This document shows, in pieces, positions 1 through 7,901 of a stretch of DNA of 64,000 nucleotides. The position numbers and the translations under genes were made by a program. Source of the stretch: JBBSDP01 sp963754335 (GTDB lineage Bacteria > Planctomycetota > Phycisphaerae > Tepidisphaerales > Tepidisphaeraceae). Under the pieces are notes generated by a model that made no database searches, was not told the origin of the DNA, and saw nothing but the letters and a program-made list of their open reading frames with translations. Location: contig CAVWFQ010000003.1 in assembly GCA_963754335.1 (NCBI GenBank), positions 682,001 through 746,000 of the forward strand, read 5' to 3'. Each line of letters begins with the position of its first letter. Position 1 is the stretch's first letter.

Positions 1-1544
1 AAAAACGCAATGGATCGGACCGACCGACCACAAAAGTTGTCGTCATCGGCTGCCTCGGGCTGATCCTCCTGGCGGCACTGCCGACCCTATTCTGGGCAAG
101 ATCGCGCGGCGCGGCCGCGACTACTGGTCTCACCGTTGCCTGCTTCGCGGCGTTGGCAATCGGATTGCCCCGAAAGACGCGCGATTCGCACAAAGCTTAC
201 TGGGCCGCAGTCTGCAGCATTCTGGCGGGCTTTGTCGCGCTGGTCGGACACGGGCTCTATCACGGAACGCTGTTTCACCCGAGCCTGACTTTTCGCTGGC
301 GCTATTGGGTCGGCGCCGCGAGACTGCTGGCGGCTCACCCGATTGTCGGCGTGGGGTGGGAAAACTTCGGCCCGCGCTATCTGGCCGTCCGTCTTCCCAT
401 CGCTTCTGAGGAAGTGCGCGATCCGCACAACTTTATTGTCCGGATCTTTGCCGAGCTGGGCATCGTCGGCGGATCGCTGCTGATCGCCTGGATGTTGCGG
501 CTCTGGTGGGAACTCACGCAGCAGGATACTCAGGCTGAGGTTGTCGGCACGGACACCGGATCAAGCCATCCGATCCTTTCGCTGGCCTGCGTCGGCGTCT
601 GCTCCGTCGGCATCAATCTCCTGGCTTCCGTCGATTTCGGTTCCAGCACCGCTTACGTTTTTCTGGAAATCATGAAGCGCGGCGTATTCCTGGCCTGCAT
701 CCTGGCCGGAGTTGCATTGGCATCGCTGCGCAGCGCCCGCGATTCGGGAAAGCAGATTGCGCCGGGGCAATTGGAATTTGAAATCGAAGACCGGCCAGCC
801 CCCTGGATGCTCTACGCGATCGTTATCGGGCTGGGGATGTTTCTGATCCACAATCTGATCGATTTCGCCTGGTTCGAATCCGGGCCGATGTTCCTCTTTG
901 CGCTCCTCGCCGGCTCGGCGCTCGGCATGCGATCCGTCGTGTCGCGGGAGGGCATCCCGGAGTGCGCGATTGCCGGCTTCTCACTGATTGGCCTATCGGC
1001 GGCCTGGGTCGCCGCCGCGATCGCAGTTGTCTCCCCCATCGTTGGCGCCGAAGCGCTGGCGCACGACGCGGACGATGCGATTCGCGCCGGCCGCCCGGAT
1101 GAGGCGGCAGACGCCCTCAAGTCCGTCTTTGATCGAGTGCCGTACAACGGCGATTACGCCTACCGCGCCGCCATGATGGCGCAGGCCGCGCGAAAAAATC
1201 CCAAAGCGACCGCCGAATTGCTCGACGCGGCGATCGCCGACGATCCATCGTCAGTCAATTATCTGCGCATGCGGGCTGAATATGCGCGCCAGACGTTGTC
1301 GCCGGATTTGAAAGGAGCCGCAGATGATTACGCGCGGGCGCGTAGACTCGATCCGAACAACGTCGATCTGCACCGAAAGCTCGCCGACGTTCTGGAATTG
1401 CTCGGCGATCGGGGCGGCTCCGTCGCGCAGCTCCGGGCGGCGCTGCAGCTCGATGATCGTCTGGAACCCGGTGATCCCAAGCGGCTTGCGCAAACTGCAC
1501 GACTGCAGATCGAGTCACAGATTAAATCGCTCGACCAACGATAG
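1..1544 (+). CDS. O-antigen ligase-like membrane protein with C-terminal TPR region (5' partial)
   Basis: The reading frame is open from base 3, so the true start lies upstream of the window. The visible part begins in a membrane segment (VVVIGCLGLILLAALPTLFW) and has several more hydrophobic helices. The segment with PHNFIVRIFAELGIVGG matches the conserved region of Wzy_C/O-antigen ligase proteins, which join polysaccharide chains to a lipid or protein acceptor on the periplasmic side of the membrane. The last ~150 residues are soluble and alanine-rich (DEAADALKSVFDRVPYNGDY, DPNNVDLHRKLADVLELLGD), typical of TPR units. O-antigen ligase-like proteins with TPR tails are common in Planctomycetota. 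The family is fairly clear; the substrate (O-antigen, exopolysaccharide or protein glycosylation) cannot be told. Confidence 0.75.
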   Translation, partial: KRNGSDRPTTKVVVIGCLGLILLAALPTLFWARSRGAAATTGLTVACFAALAIGLPRKTRDSHKAYWAAVCSILAGFVALVGHGLYHGTLFHPSLTFRWRYWVGAARLLAAHPIVGVGWENFGPRYLAVRLPIASEEVRDPHNFIVRIFAELGIVGGSLLIAWMLRLWWELTQQDTQAEVVGTDTGSSHPILSLACVGVCSVGINLLASVDFGSSTAYVFLEIMKRGVFLACILAGVALASLRSARDSGKQIAPGQLEFEIEDRPAPWMLYAIVIGLGMFLIHNLIDFAWFESGPMFLFALLAGSALGMRSVVSREGIPECAIAGFSLIGLSAAWVAAAIAVVSPIVGAEALAHDADDAIRAGRPDEAADALKSVFDRVPYNGDYAYRAAMMAQAARKNPKATAELLDAAIADDPSSVNYLRMRAEYARQTLSPDLKGAADDYARARRLDPNNVDLHRKLADVLELLGDRGGSVAQLRAALQLDDRLEPGDPKRLAQTARLQIESQIKSLDQR

Positions 1545-1560
1545 GTTCACCGTCGCCCAT

Positions 1561-1914
1561 TCAGTTGTGCGCGCGCGGTTGGGTTGCAATTACGGCTTGC
1601 GGACGGAGGTCAAAAATTGCTTCAAGACAAGCGGCTCGAAAGATCCCCCGTACCTGATTTTGGATTCTTACGATCTGAACGCTGCCCCCGCCTTTGACAA
1701 CCTGGTTACGAAACCAAATCAAACTCCCGATTCCCATTGAGGAAACGTGATGGACGTCGGCGAGGTCCAGCTCCACTTTCTTCGGCTTGGATTCCGCCAC
1801 CCGTGTTAGCTCACGCTCCAGCCAGGCAACGTTGGTATGGATCGACCCTTTGACCACGACGCGAAAACCATCGGGTATCGTCGTGACTGCGGCTGGAGCG
1901 TCTTGAAAATCCAT
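1561..1914 (-). CDS. STAS-domain anti-sigma-factor antagonist-like protein
   Basis: A single STAS domain of about 117 residues. The segment VELDLADVHHVSSMGIGSL carries the expected Asp and the Ser cluster that is phosphorylated in SpoIIAA/RsbV-type anti-sigma antagonists. In that family the unphosphorylated protein binds an anti-sigma kinase and frees a sigma factor; no kinase partner is visible here. The frame is open further upstream, but the ATG at 1914 is preceded by a GGGAG Shine-Dalgarno sequence about 8 bases away, and the STAS fold starts soon after, so this start is preferred. It converges with the O-antigen-ligase-like gene. The target is unknown. Confidence 0.75.
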   Translation of the reverse strand: MDFQDAPAAVTTIPDGFRVVVKGSIHTNVAWLERELTRVAESKPKKVELDLADVHHVSSMGIGSLIWFRNQVVKGGGSVQIVRIQNQVRGIFRAACLEAIFDLRPQAVIATQPRAHN

Positions 1915-2062
1915 AGCAGGGAACTCCCATTGATAACACAAAGCGATCGCAATCAAGCAAAGAGAGACAGGCTGAATTAAGATTGCCGAAGCGTAATGTA
2001 GGGATTGTTCCTGCGTCTGCAAGGGTCTGAGCCGTCTGATCCCCGATGCGGGGTGCGTCAGA

Positions 2063-3133
2063 TTATGTGATATTAAGACTTGGAGCCGGCGTCCCCAAAT
2101 TCCGCTTGCTCACTTCCCCCGCAAGATTTCTCGCCGCCGATTGAAGCGCATCACGCAGTCTTGGATCCCCTTCGAAATTGGCGGTGGGATTTCCCGCGTC
2201 GCTGTTGACGCGAAGCTCGATGAACATGGGAATTGCGCCGAGGTAGGGCACACCGAGGCGCTGCGCGGTTTTTTCAGTGCCGCCGCGGCCGAAGATGTCG
2301 ATTTCCTGGCCGTCGGCACTGGCGAAATAGCTCATGTTCTCGATCATGCCGAGGATCGGCGCTTCCAGTTGCTGAAACATCCGCACCGCCCGGATCGCGT
2401 CATCCAGCGCCACCTGCTGCGGCGTGGCCACCACGACCGCGCCGGTCAGCGGAAGCAACTGGCACAAACTCAGCGGCACATCCCCCGTGCCCGGCGGAAG
2501 ATCGACAATCAGATAATCCAGGTCCGGCCACTTGGTATTCTCGACCAGCAACTGCTTGAACGCCCCATGCGCCATCGGCCCACGCCAGATCAACGGCTTC
2601 TCCTGCTCCACCAGCGCCCCGATCGTGATCGCGTGGATGCCGTGCACGTGAAACGGAAGGATGCGATTCCCTTGAACGGTGGGCGCCGTTCCCTTGATCC
2701 CCAGGAGCGTCGGCATGCTGGGCCCGTAGATGTCGCCGTCCATGACGCCGACTGCCGCGCCGTCCCGGTGCAGTGCGACAGCCAGGTTCAATGCCAGCGT
2801 CGATTTGCCGACGCCTCCCTTGCCGGCGCCGACGGCGATGACATTTTTCACCTGCGGCAAAAGGCTCGTTCGCGGCGCGGCCGCCCCGCGCGTTTTGGCG
2901 CTGAGCTCGACCTTCACTTCACGCGCGCCGATCGCTTGCACGGCAGCCGTGACATCGCGCTCGATGACCTCCCGCAGTGGACACGCCGGCGTTGTCAGCT
3001 CGACGTGAACTGTGACGTTGTCGCCGTCAATGCGGACGTCTTTCACCATGTTCAGGGAAACGATATCCCGGAAGAGCTCCGGATCCTGCACCGTGCGCAG
3101 GGCCGTCATCACTTGTTCGCGTTGCAATGCCAT
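2063..3133 (-). CDS. mrp: Mrp/ApbC-type Fe-S carrier P-loop ATPase
   Basis: 356 residues. Residues 1-80 form a MIP18/DUF59 domain (TTPACPLREVIERDV), followed by an Mrp/NBP35 ATPase with a deviant Walker A (GAGKGGVGKST), a DGDIYGPS switch I motif and IVDLPPGTGD. Members bind and transfer Fe-S clusters in the cytoplasm. The usual CxxC pair between ENMSYF and IFG is absent here: the segment reads ENMSYFASADGQEIDIFG. That pair normally bridges the cluster at the dimer interface, so this copy may not hold a cluster in the usual way. A GAGGA sequence precedes the ATG. The gene is full length with no frame problem. Confidence 0.9.
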   Translation of the reverse strand: MALQREQVMTALRTVQDPELFRDIVSLNMVKDVRIDGDNVTVHVELTTPACPLREVIERDVTAAVQAIGAREVKVELSAKTRGAAAPRTSLLPQVKNVIAVGAGKGGVGKSTLALNLAVALHRDGAAVGVMDGDIYGPSMPTLLGIKGTAPTVQGNRILPFHVHGIHAITIGALVEQEKPLIWRGPMAHGAFKQLLVENTKWPDLDYLIVDLPPGTGDVPLSLCQLLPLTGAVVVATPQQVALDDAIRAVRMFQQLEAPILGMIENMSYFASADGQEIDIFGRGGTEKTAQRLGVPYLGAIPMFIELRVNSDAGNPTANFEGDPRLRDALQSAARNLAGEVSKRNLGTPAPSLNIT

Positions 3134-3977
3134 TCATTTCCTCGATAAAGGCGCATTGTACCGGAAATGTGAACTGGGCGCTTCTCAGATCGAATTCGGC
3201 CGCTCCGTATTTTCCGCCTTCTCGTCTGGGGGGTCATCCGCGCCACGGATTGTGCAGAATCGCCACGGTTGTTGGGGGGCACGCCTGGCCGACTCGTTCG
3301 GCGCTACACGGCGACACAGACGAAAATACCGGTGGATCCGGATCGACCTGCCGCACCCGATGGACGAGGCCAAAGATTCGCGAGCGAAACCGACTCGCCG
3401 TCTTATTTTTTCGTGATCTTTGCGTTTTTTTGCGGCCTCAAATGAATGTTGCCACAAAAAAGGCACAAAAAACGCAAAAGTGAAGAGAAGATGATTCGCC
3501 GCAGATTGACGCGGATAAACGCGGATTCAGAATTCGAGACCGGTTTGATCCGCATCCGTGCCACGATCCATTTGTTTCTTCGCTGCTTGAGAAGATTCTG
3601 GAAACTCATCAAGACAAGAGGGTGAACGCCAAGGACTCCAAGAGCCCAAGGGAAGAGGAGTGGGAAAATGCAAAATGCCGACACGGATTCTCTCTCCCGC
3701 ATTTCCTTGGCATCTTGGCGTCCTTGGCGTTCATTTGACTTCGATTTGGTTGTGGCCGCGGGGAGCGCTGGATGTAGCTGATTGTTGATCTGTGGCGATC
3801 ATTGTTTGCCTTTTCCGCACGTCAATCTCCATTAATAGGATGCTCTTTGCTCCGATACCATGTCATTGGCCATCGCCGGCGACGGCTGATTCGGACGGCT
3901 ATAGGATGACCCAGGAACACCAAGGGATGATCGCGATACACCGAACGGGGCGTGACGACGGAAAGTTGGACTGACAC
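3134..3977. other. Intergenic region with dispersed repeats, no supported gene
   Basis: About 840 bases between mrp and the next supported gene. Short ORFs here have no recognisable protein features. The middle part (about 3497-3734) is made of repeat sequence, annotated separately. The remainder shows no RNA gene, attachment site or clear promoter that I can support. Confidence 0.6.
3497..3734. repeat. Dispersed hairpin-forming repeats (two types)
   Basis: Bases 3497-3560 contain the motif GCAGATTGACGCGGATAAAC with a partly complementary right side (TTTGATCCGCATCCGTG). A related element lies at 10920-11000. Bases 3622-3734 start with TGAACGCCAAGGACTCCAAG and end with the inverse CTTGGCGTCCTTGGCGTTCA, so the two ends can pair as a long stem. 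Both are non-coding and look like mobile or amplified palindromic elements. Confidence 0.7.
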
Positions 3978-4451
3978 ATGCGGCAGTTGACCGAGACAGA
4001 GCAGATAGAAATTGACCGCCGCAAGTCCGGTTTTGATCAGTTCCTTGAGGAGCGGATGCCTGTGCTGAAGGATTTCATGGAGCCACCTGAACTGCCTAAC
4101 CCTGCAATGGTGGTTGCCCAGGCTGAGCCGTACCTGCCGTCGATAGACCAATGGATGAAGGATCAGGTGGTCACACCTGATGATCGTGTGTGGATTTTAA
4201 CCAGAATTGGTTATTTCATTGGAGAGCTTCTTGTTCAACGATTTTCTGGATACTGGTATGTAAATGACATCCCCGATTCCAGATTCTTTGGCCGTTACGT
4301 CGTGGGCAGGTTTTGTAGCGTTGGAAACCCGAACCCAATGATTGACCCTTTTAGCGTCGCTGACGCCTATCTTTCACAGCCACCGGGCCGAAGCCTCATG
4401 GACATCATTCGTCAGGTGGATGCGGAGTTACGTGAATATGCTAAGGAGTGA
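3978..4451 (+). CDS. Hypothetical protein
   Basis: 157 residues, soluble, acidic, with no signal peptide or membrane segment. The C-terminal half is rich in aromatic residues (GYWYVNDIP, FFGRYVVGRF) and ends in a charged helix. I do not recognise a family. Length and composition resemble small orphan or immunity-type proteins of accessory regions, but nothing confirms that. It is the first gene of a segment (about 4-9.3 kb) that appears more AT-rich than its surroundings and is dominated by orphan genes. Codon use and an uninterrupted frame make it likely to be real. Confidence 0.55.
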   Translation: MRQLTETEQIEIDRRKSGFDQFLEERMPVLKDFMEPPELPNPAMVVAQAEPYLPSIDQWMKDQVVTPDDRVWILTRIGYFIGELLVQRFSGYWYVNDIPDSRFFGRYVVGRFCSVGNPNPMIDPFSVADAYLSQPPGRSLMDIIRQVDAELREYAKE

Positions 4452-4463
4452 TTTCACAACTAT

Positions 4464-4525
4464 TGTGGCATGGGCGTCTCGCCCATGTTCTTGCCAGAAA
4501 GACACGGGAGAGACGCCCGTGCCAC
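4464..4525. repeat. Hairpin repeat of the TGGCACGGGCGTCTCGCCCGTG family
   Basis: Left arm TGTGGCATGGGCGTCTCGCC, right arm GGGAGAGACGCCCGTGCCAC. The arms are inverted copies around a short loop, and each arm contains its own small palindrome. The same family occurs inside imuB at 39353-39415, and a related form at 54443-54624. It lies between two genes of the accessory segment. Confidence 0.8.
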
Positions 4526-4556
4526 GAAGCAAGAATCTGCGAAAGAAGAGACGAGG

Positions 4557-5009
4557 ATGAGCAACAAGAGCAAGCGAGGTCCGCTATCCCCTTGCGACCG
4601 CTTCATGGCGCTCACGCCAGCCCAGCGAAATGCAGAGACTGCGCGGTTTGATGTCGAGAGAATCGCCATGCCTGGTGCCTGGTAAGCCTTTGACGGCGGC
4701 GCAGAAAAGCGCAGCACGCCCGGGTGCGCCGGCATGGACGCGGCCGCCCCCGCATCGGTAAGGGCTCCAGGACCCAGGACCATTGCGCTGACGATTGAAT
4801 TGGATTTACTCAAGCAGGCCGGCACATATGCCAAGCGAGAGGGATCGAAGCGGCCGCAGTTAGTCGCCCAGGCGCTACGTGAGCGGCTGCAGCGTCTTTG
4901 TCGACGAAACGTTAATGGACTGCGGCCCCGACTGCGGCCCCGTACCATTTCTCGGATTGCGCTGACGGTTTGTCGCCTACTTACCTACCGCGATCCAACA
5001 GAAAACTAA
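4557..5009 (+). pseudogene. Decayed ribbon-helix-helix-like (CopG-type) small protein
   Basis: Three frame breaks interrupt what was one gene. The first piece (ATG 4557 to stop 4683-4685) reads MSNKSKRGPLSPCDRF and ends in RIAMPG. Removing one copy of a 7-bp tandem duplication (GCCTGGT, 4670-4683) restores RIAMPGKPLTAAQK. Removing one A of AAAA at 4704-4707 restores KAQHARVRRHGRGRPRIGKG. Removing one copy of a second 7-bp duplication (CCAGGAC, 4767-4780) joins this to SRTIALTIELDLLKQA and then RPQLVAQALRERLQR. The rebuilt protein has a basic GRPRIGKG stretch followed by a beta strand and two helices, as in RHH DNA-binding proteins or antitoxins. The family call is inferred; the reconstruction is read directly from the sequence. 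Confidence 0.6.
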
Positions 5010-5759
5010 TTTATTCGGCTTTGCGGCTGCCTTAACAGAAGCGACTATCGTGAAACCAGTTCGCGTGATATCTCCGTCTGGAATAACACTAAACGCATTT
5101 ATGGAAATCGGTGCCGGATGATCGATTTGGGAGATAACAAAGGCCATTTTTGGAGTGGACGAATATTGCATTGGAAACGTAGCGGTATATTTTGCATTCC
5201 AATGCAACTTGAGTGGGCCGTCTGGATTAAAATCGCTTAACGTAACCTCATTGAGTTGGATCAATGGGGCGCTCGCCTTAACGTTGGCGATGTCGCTTTT
5301 TATTTTCGTAACGTCGGCACTGAGTTTCCCAACATTTGAGGACGCAAAATCGGTTTCCAATTGTTGATACCGGACGAGAAGGTCGTCGAGATGTTTGCTG
5401 GATGTGGCGTAATCCTGTTGCAGCAGCGCCAGGGAAGCCTTCGATTTTGACGCGTCAGACTCGAACCCTTGAAGAGTGACTTGAAAGGCTTCGTTTTGCT
5501 TCGCCGATTCGGAACGAATCCCGGATACGTAATCCTGCTGTGCCCTCCATGCAGACTGTGTGTCCGATAGCTGCTTCTTGATTGTTTCCAATTGTTTTTG
5601 GGCCTCTTGAGAAGCTACTTTCAACTTCTGCGTCGCGACCCCATAAAAGATACACACCGCCAGCGTCGCAATCAGCCACAGCGCAATCACGGTCCAGATA
5701 ACCCGCTGTTGTGCTTGTGCACGACGCACGGATTCTTTAAAGAAGTTATCTTCCGTCAT
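4977..5759 (-). CDS. Membrane-anchored coiled-coil protein with H-type-lectin-like C-terminal domain
   Basis: 260 residues. A membrane helix at about 21-41 (VIWTVIALWLIATLAVCIFY) follows a short N-terminal tail. Residues ~45-155 form a long heptad-rich helix (KQLETIKKQLSDTQ, LLQQDYATSSKHLDDLLVRY). The last ~90 residues are beta-rich: a TFPMQYSSTPKMAFVIS strand, then ITRTGFTIVASV and a final LVFCWIAVGK. The closing W-I-A-V-G and tGFt motifs fit the H-type lectin domain, which binds sugars. A rod-like protein presenting a carbohydrate-binding head is inferred. Its start overlaps the end of the upstream membrane protein by 14 bases, which suggests a two-gene operon. Confidence 0.6.
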   Translation of the reverse strand: MTEDNFFKESVRRAQAQQRVIWTVIALWLIATLAVCIFYGVATQKLKVASQEAQKQLETIKKQLSDTQSAWRAQQDYVSGIRSESAKQNEAFQVTLQGFESDASKSKASLALLQQDYATSSKHLDDLLVRYQQLETDFASSNVGKLSADVTKIKSDIANVKASAPLIQLNEVTLSDFNPDGPLKLHWNAKYTATFPMQYSSTPKMAFVISQIDHPAPISINAFSVIPDGDITRTGFTIVASVKAAAKPNKLVFCWIAVGK

Positions 5760-6135
5760 CTGAGGGATTTTCCTTTTTGATGTCGTCGGTCACGGGAGCG
5801 AAGACAGGGCGAAAACCTGTGGTACGGGTCAGACCCCGAAGGGCGTCTTCGAGAGGTTTTCGACGTCTTTGGATCACTGCGATCTCGACAAGCGCCAAGT
5901 ATCCATCGCGCTGTTGCATGTTCAGCAGGGACAATACGCCGCCGCCAGCGAACGACAGCAATGCACCCATTGCAGTACCACGAGCGCCATCAAATTCGCC
6001 CGGTCGCAGGATCAGCGCAAAGATGGCGCCTATCAACAAAAAGACAAATGCAACAACCCTGCCGCGGGTACGCTCATGGGAAGATCGTTCCCTCGCGATC
6101 AGATTCGAGAATTCCGCCCAATCTTCAGGAGCCAT
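5746..6135 (-). CDS. Small two-helix membrane protein, unknown function
   Basis: 129 residues from the ATG at 6135, preceded by GAGGGTGG. The frame is open further upstream, but that extension is hydrophobic and less well supported. Two membrane helices are visible (VVAFVFLLIGAIFALIL and GTAMGALLSFAGGGVLSLL) with charged ends. No family is recognised. It overlaps the following H-lectin-like coiled-coil gene by 14 bases in the same direction, so the two are probably co-translated and may act together at the membrane. Confidence 0.55.
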   Translation of the reverse strand: MAPEDWAEFSNLIARERSSHERTRGRVVAFVFLLIGAIFALILRPGEFDGARGTAMGALLSFAGGGVLSLLNMQQRDGYLALVEIAVIQRRRKPLEDALRGLTRTTGFRPVFAPVTDDIKKENPSDDGR

Positions 6136-6469
6136 CGGCCGTCCACCCTCGCGAAATGCTGAGAACACGATAGCGAAAAAAAACTTTACCCACAAGGTTC
6201 GAGGTATTGCAAATGTTCGGATTATTGCAAATCTGTGAATTTCTAAACCATGTCCCGAAAAGGTGGGTGCGCTCGCCGGGAATTGATGACCAAATCGTCG
6301 AGTGGTTCAAGCCTGCACAGAAACCCAACTGGATGAGCATTCAGGAATGGAACGCTCTGCCACCGACACTGAGGGCGCGGCGGGATTTTATGCTCGATAC
6401 CGATGTGATTGGCCCAGTGCCGGCGCCGGCTGGTTCGGAAGGTCACACGATGAGCCCAAGTGTCCGTCT

Positions 6470-7851
6470 CTATAGGGCACCTTCGTCATAGGAAAACCAT
6501 GTTCCGTCGTCTGCAAAATTCGGTCTGCCGACCATGTGAAAGCCACGCCAAATTTGTCGGAATGGGCGCTTCATTATCGTTGCGATGACATCAACTTTAG
6601 ATGTGTCTGCATCGGCCGGAACCGCCAAAAGATCGGTTTGAATATTTTCCGGGTCGCTCTCTCTTATTGTACTGCTATGAACCGGAGAATCCCTAACCAT
6701 CAGTCTGAACTTACGAATCCTTAATAGCGACACGCCGATGAAAAAGGGACCGGTTACCTTCAGTTCTTTCAGACAGGCGAAATATCTATGCAAAGCTTCA
6801 ATGATATAATTTTCATATTCCGTCAACACAAAGTTGATCCGCTTTGTAATGTCTTCTAATTCTTCATCGGTATAGTTGAATACCATGTTCTTCGTCGAAT
6901 AAATTGTTCCTTCGTGCGTAAGTTCTGTAATTCCGACAGGAGGCTGACCGTCAGGCCAAATGCACACTTCGGATTTCATTTCATGTTCTACGACGCCATA
7001 ACTTATTGAGACCGCGCAAGCTGGCCGTTGAATTGGTTATGATGTGGAGGAACGTTGAATACCTGTGATACGGCCGGAAAGACGGTGACAGCCAATATGC
7101 CAGCCTTCGCCTTGAACGTCCTGTATTTGTTCGCCAACAGCTTGTCTTCGTATTCCTCGCGCGGCATGTTGCGCTCGTTGACGTTGTTCCTCCAGAATCA
7201 CGCCTTTGCTTCAGCGGCCTTTCTTCGCTCTTCAGAATCCCGCAGCAAAGAAGCCTGATACATCGGCCGTATTTCGTTGGCGATGTCCTTCGCAAGCTGC
7301 CTTCTCTTAGATGTCTTTTCTCGATCGTCGTTTTCCTTCAAGTCGTACTGAACGGTGCAGCTACGATGCCTTAAGTCAAACGGCAGCTTATCGACGCTGC
7401 CGAAGGCATTGTTCAAAACCAGAATCATTCGGTCCCATCGCCGACCTGTTCGTGCCGCCGCTCCCGTTTCGATCAGCACGTTCGCATTCGGAAGCAGTTT
7501 CTTCCGCTTGTCTGCGGTTCTGACAGATGTGACACAAGTCAGGTCGGCGATGTAAACGCCGCATTCTTCAATTCGCTGAAGGATGGTTTCTGCTATCAAA
7601 TTCGCACCCGGTTGACCTTGCGCTCCCCATTGAACAATGATTTCGCTATCAGCGGGGTCGGCGTCTGGGTCCACAGCGCTCCTTTCGCTGGGTTCGACTG
7701 CCGGTGCGTCTTCCTGTTTCAGATCGTTGGATTGCTCTGGCACTTCGGCCTTCAATTGCCTGATAGCCAGCTTGATGGCCTTGTCGATGAACCAACGGTT
7801 CACGTTGGTCGGCCGATCCATTTGCCATGCGTAGAAAATCGTGAAAGGCAT
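6470..7851 (-). pseudogene. TIR-like nucleotide-binding domain protein sharing the C-terminal domain of its neighbour, broken by a stop and a frameshift
   Basis: Three reading-frame pieces form one gene of about 460 codons. The first (7851 to 7198) starts MPFTIFYAWQMDRPTNVNRW and contains ILVLNNAFGSVDKLPFDLRH, which fit a predicted TIR-like nucleotide-binding domain. An in-frame TGA at 7198-7200 (likely from CGA) stops it, but the same frame continues (FWRNNVNERNMPREEYEDKL) to a TAA at 7003. Restoring one A near 7005 joins it to the last piece (6979 to 6470). That piece has YIIEALHRY, GPFFIGVSLLRI and VPAD, which align with the C-terminal half of the DUF4062 protein upstream. It may be a dead gene, or alive if these changes are assembly errors. 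Confidence 0.6.
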
Positions 7852-7901
7852 GCAGCCATTCTAACGACCGTTTTCTAAACCGCCTTCCTGTTGCGGCCCG
7901 G

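Noticed and set aside
3185..3702. Small ORFs in the repeat-rich spacer after mrp
   Set aside because: They are translations of dispersed repeat sequence and have no ribosome-binding sites or domain features.
7198..7200. Recoding of UGA (for example as selenocysteine) in the TIR-like gene
   Set aside because: No conserved Cys is expected at this site in the family as far as I can tell, a further one-base shift breaks the same gene downstream, and CGA to TGA is a common mutation.
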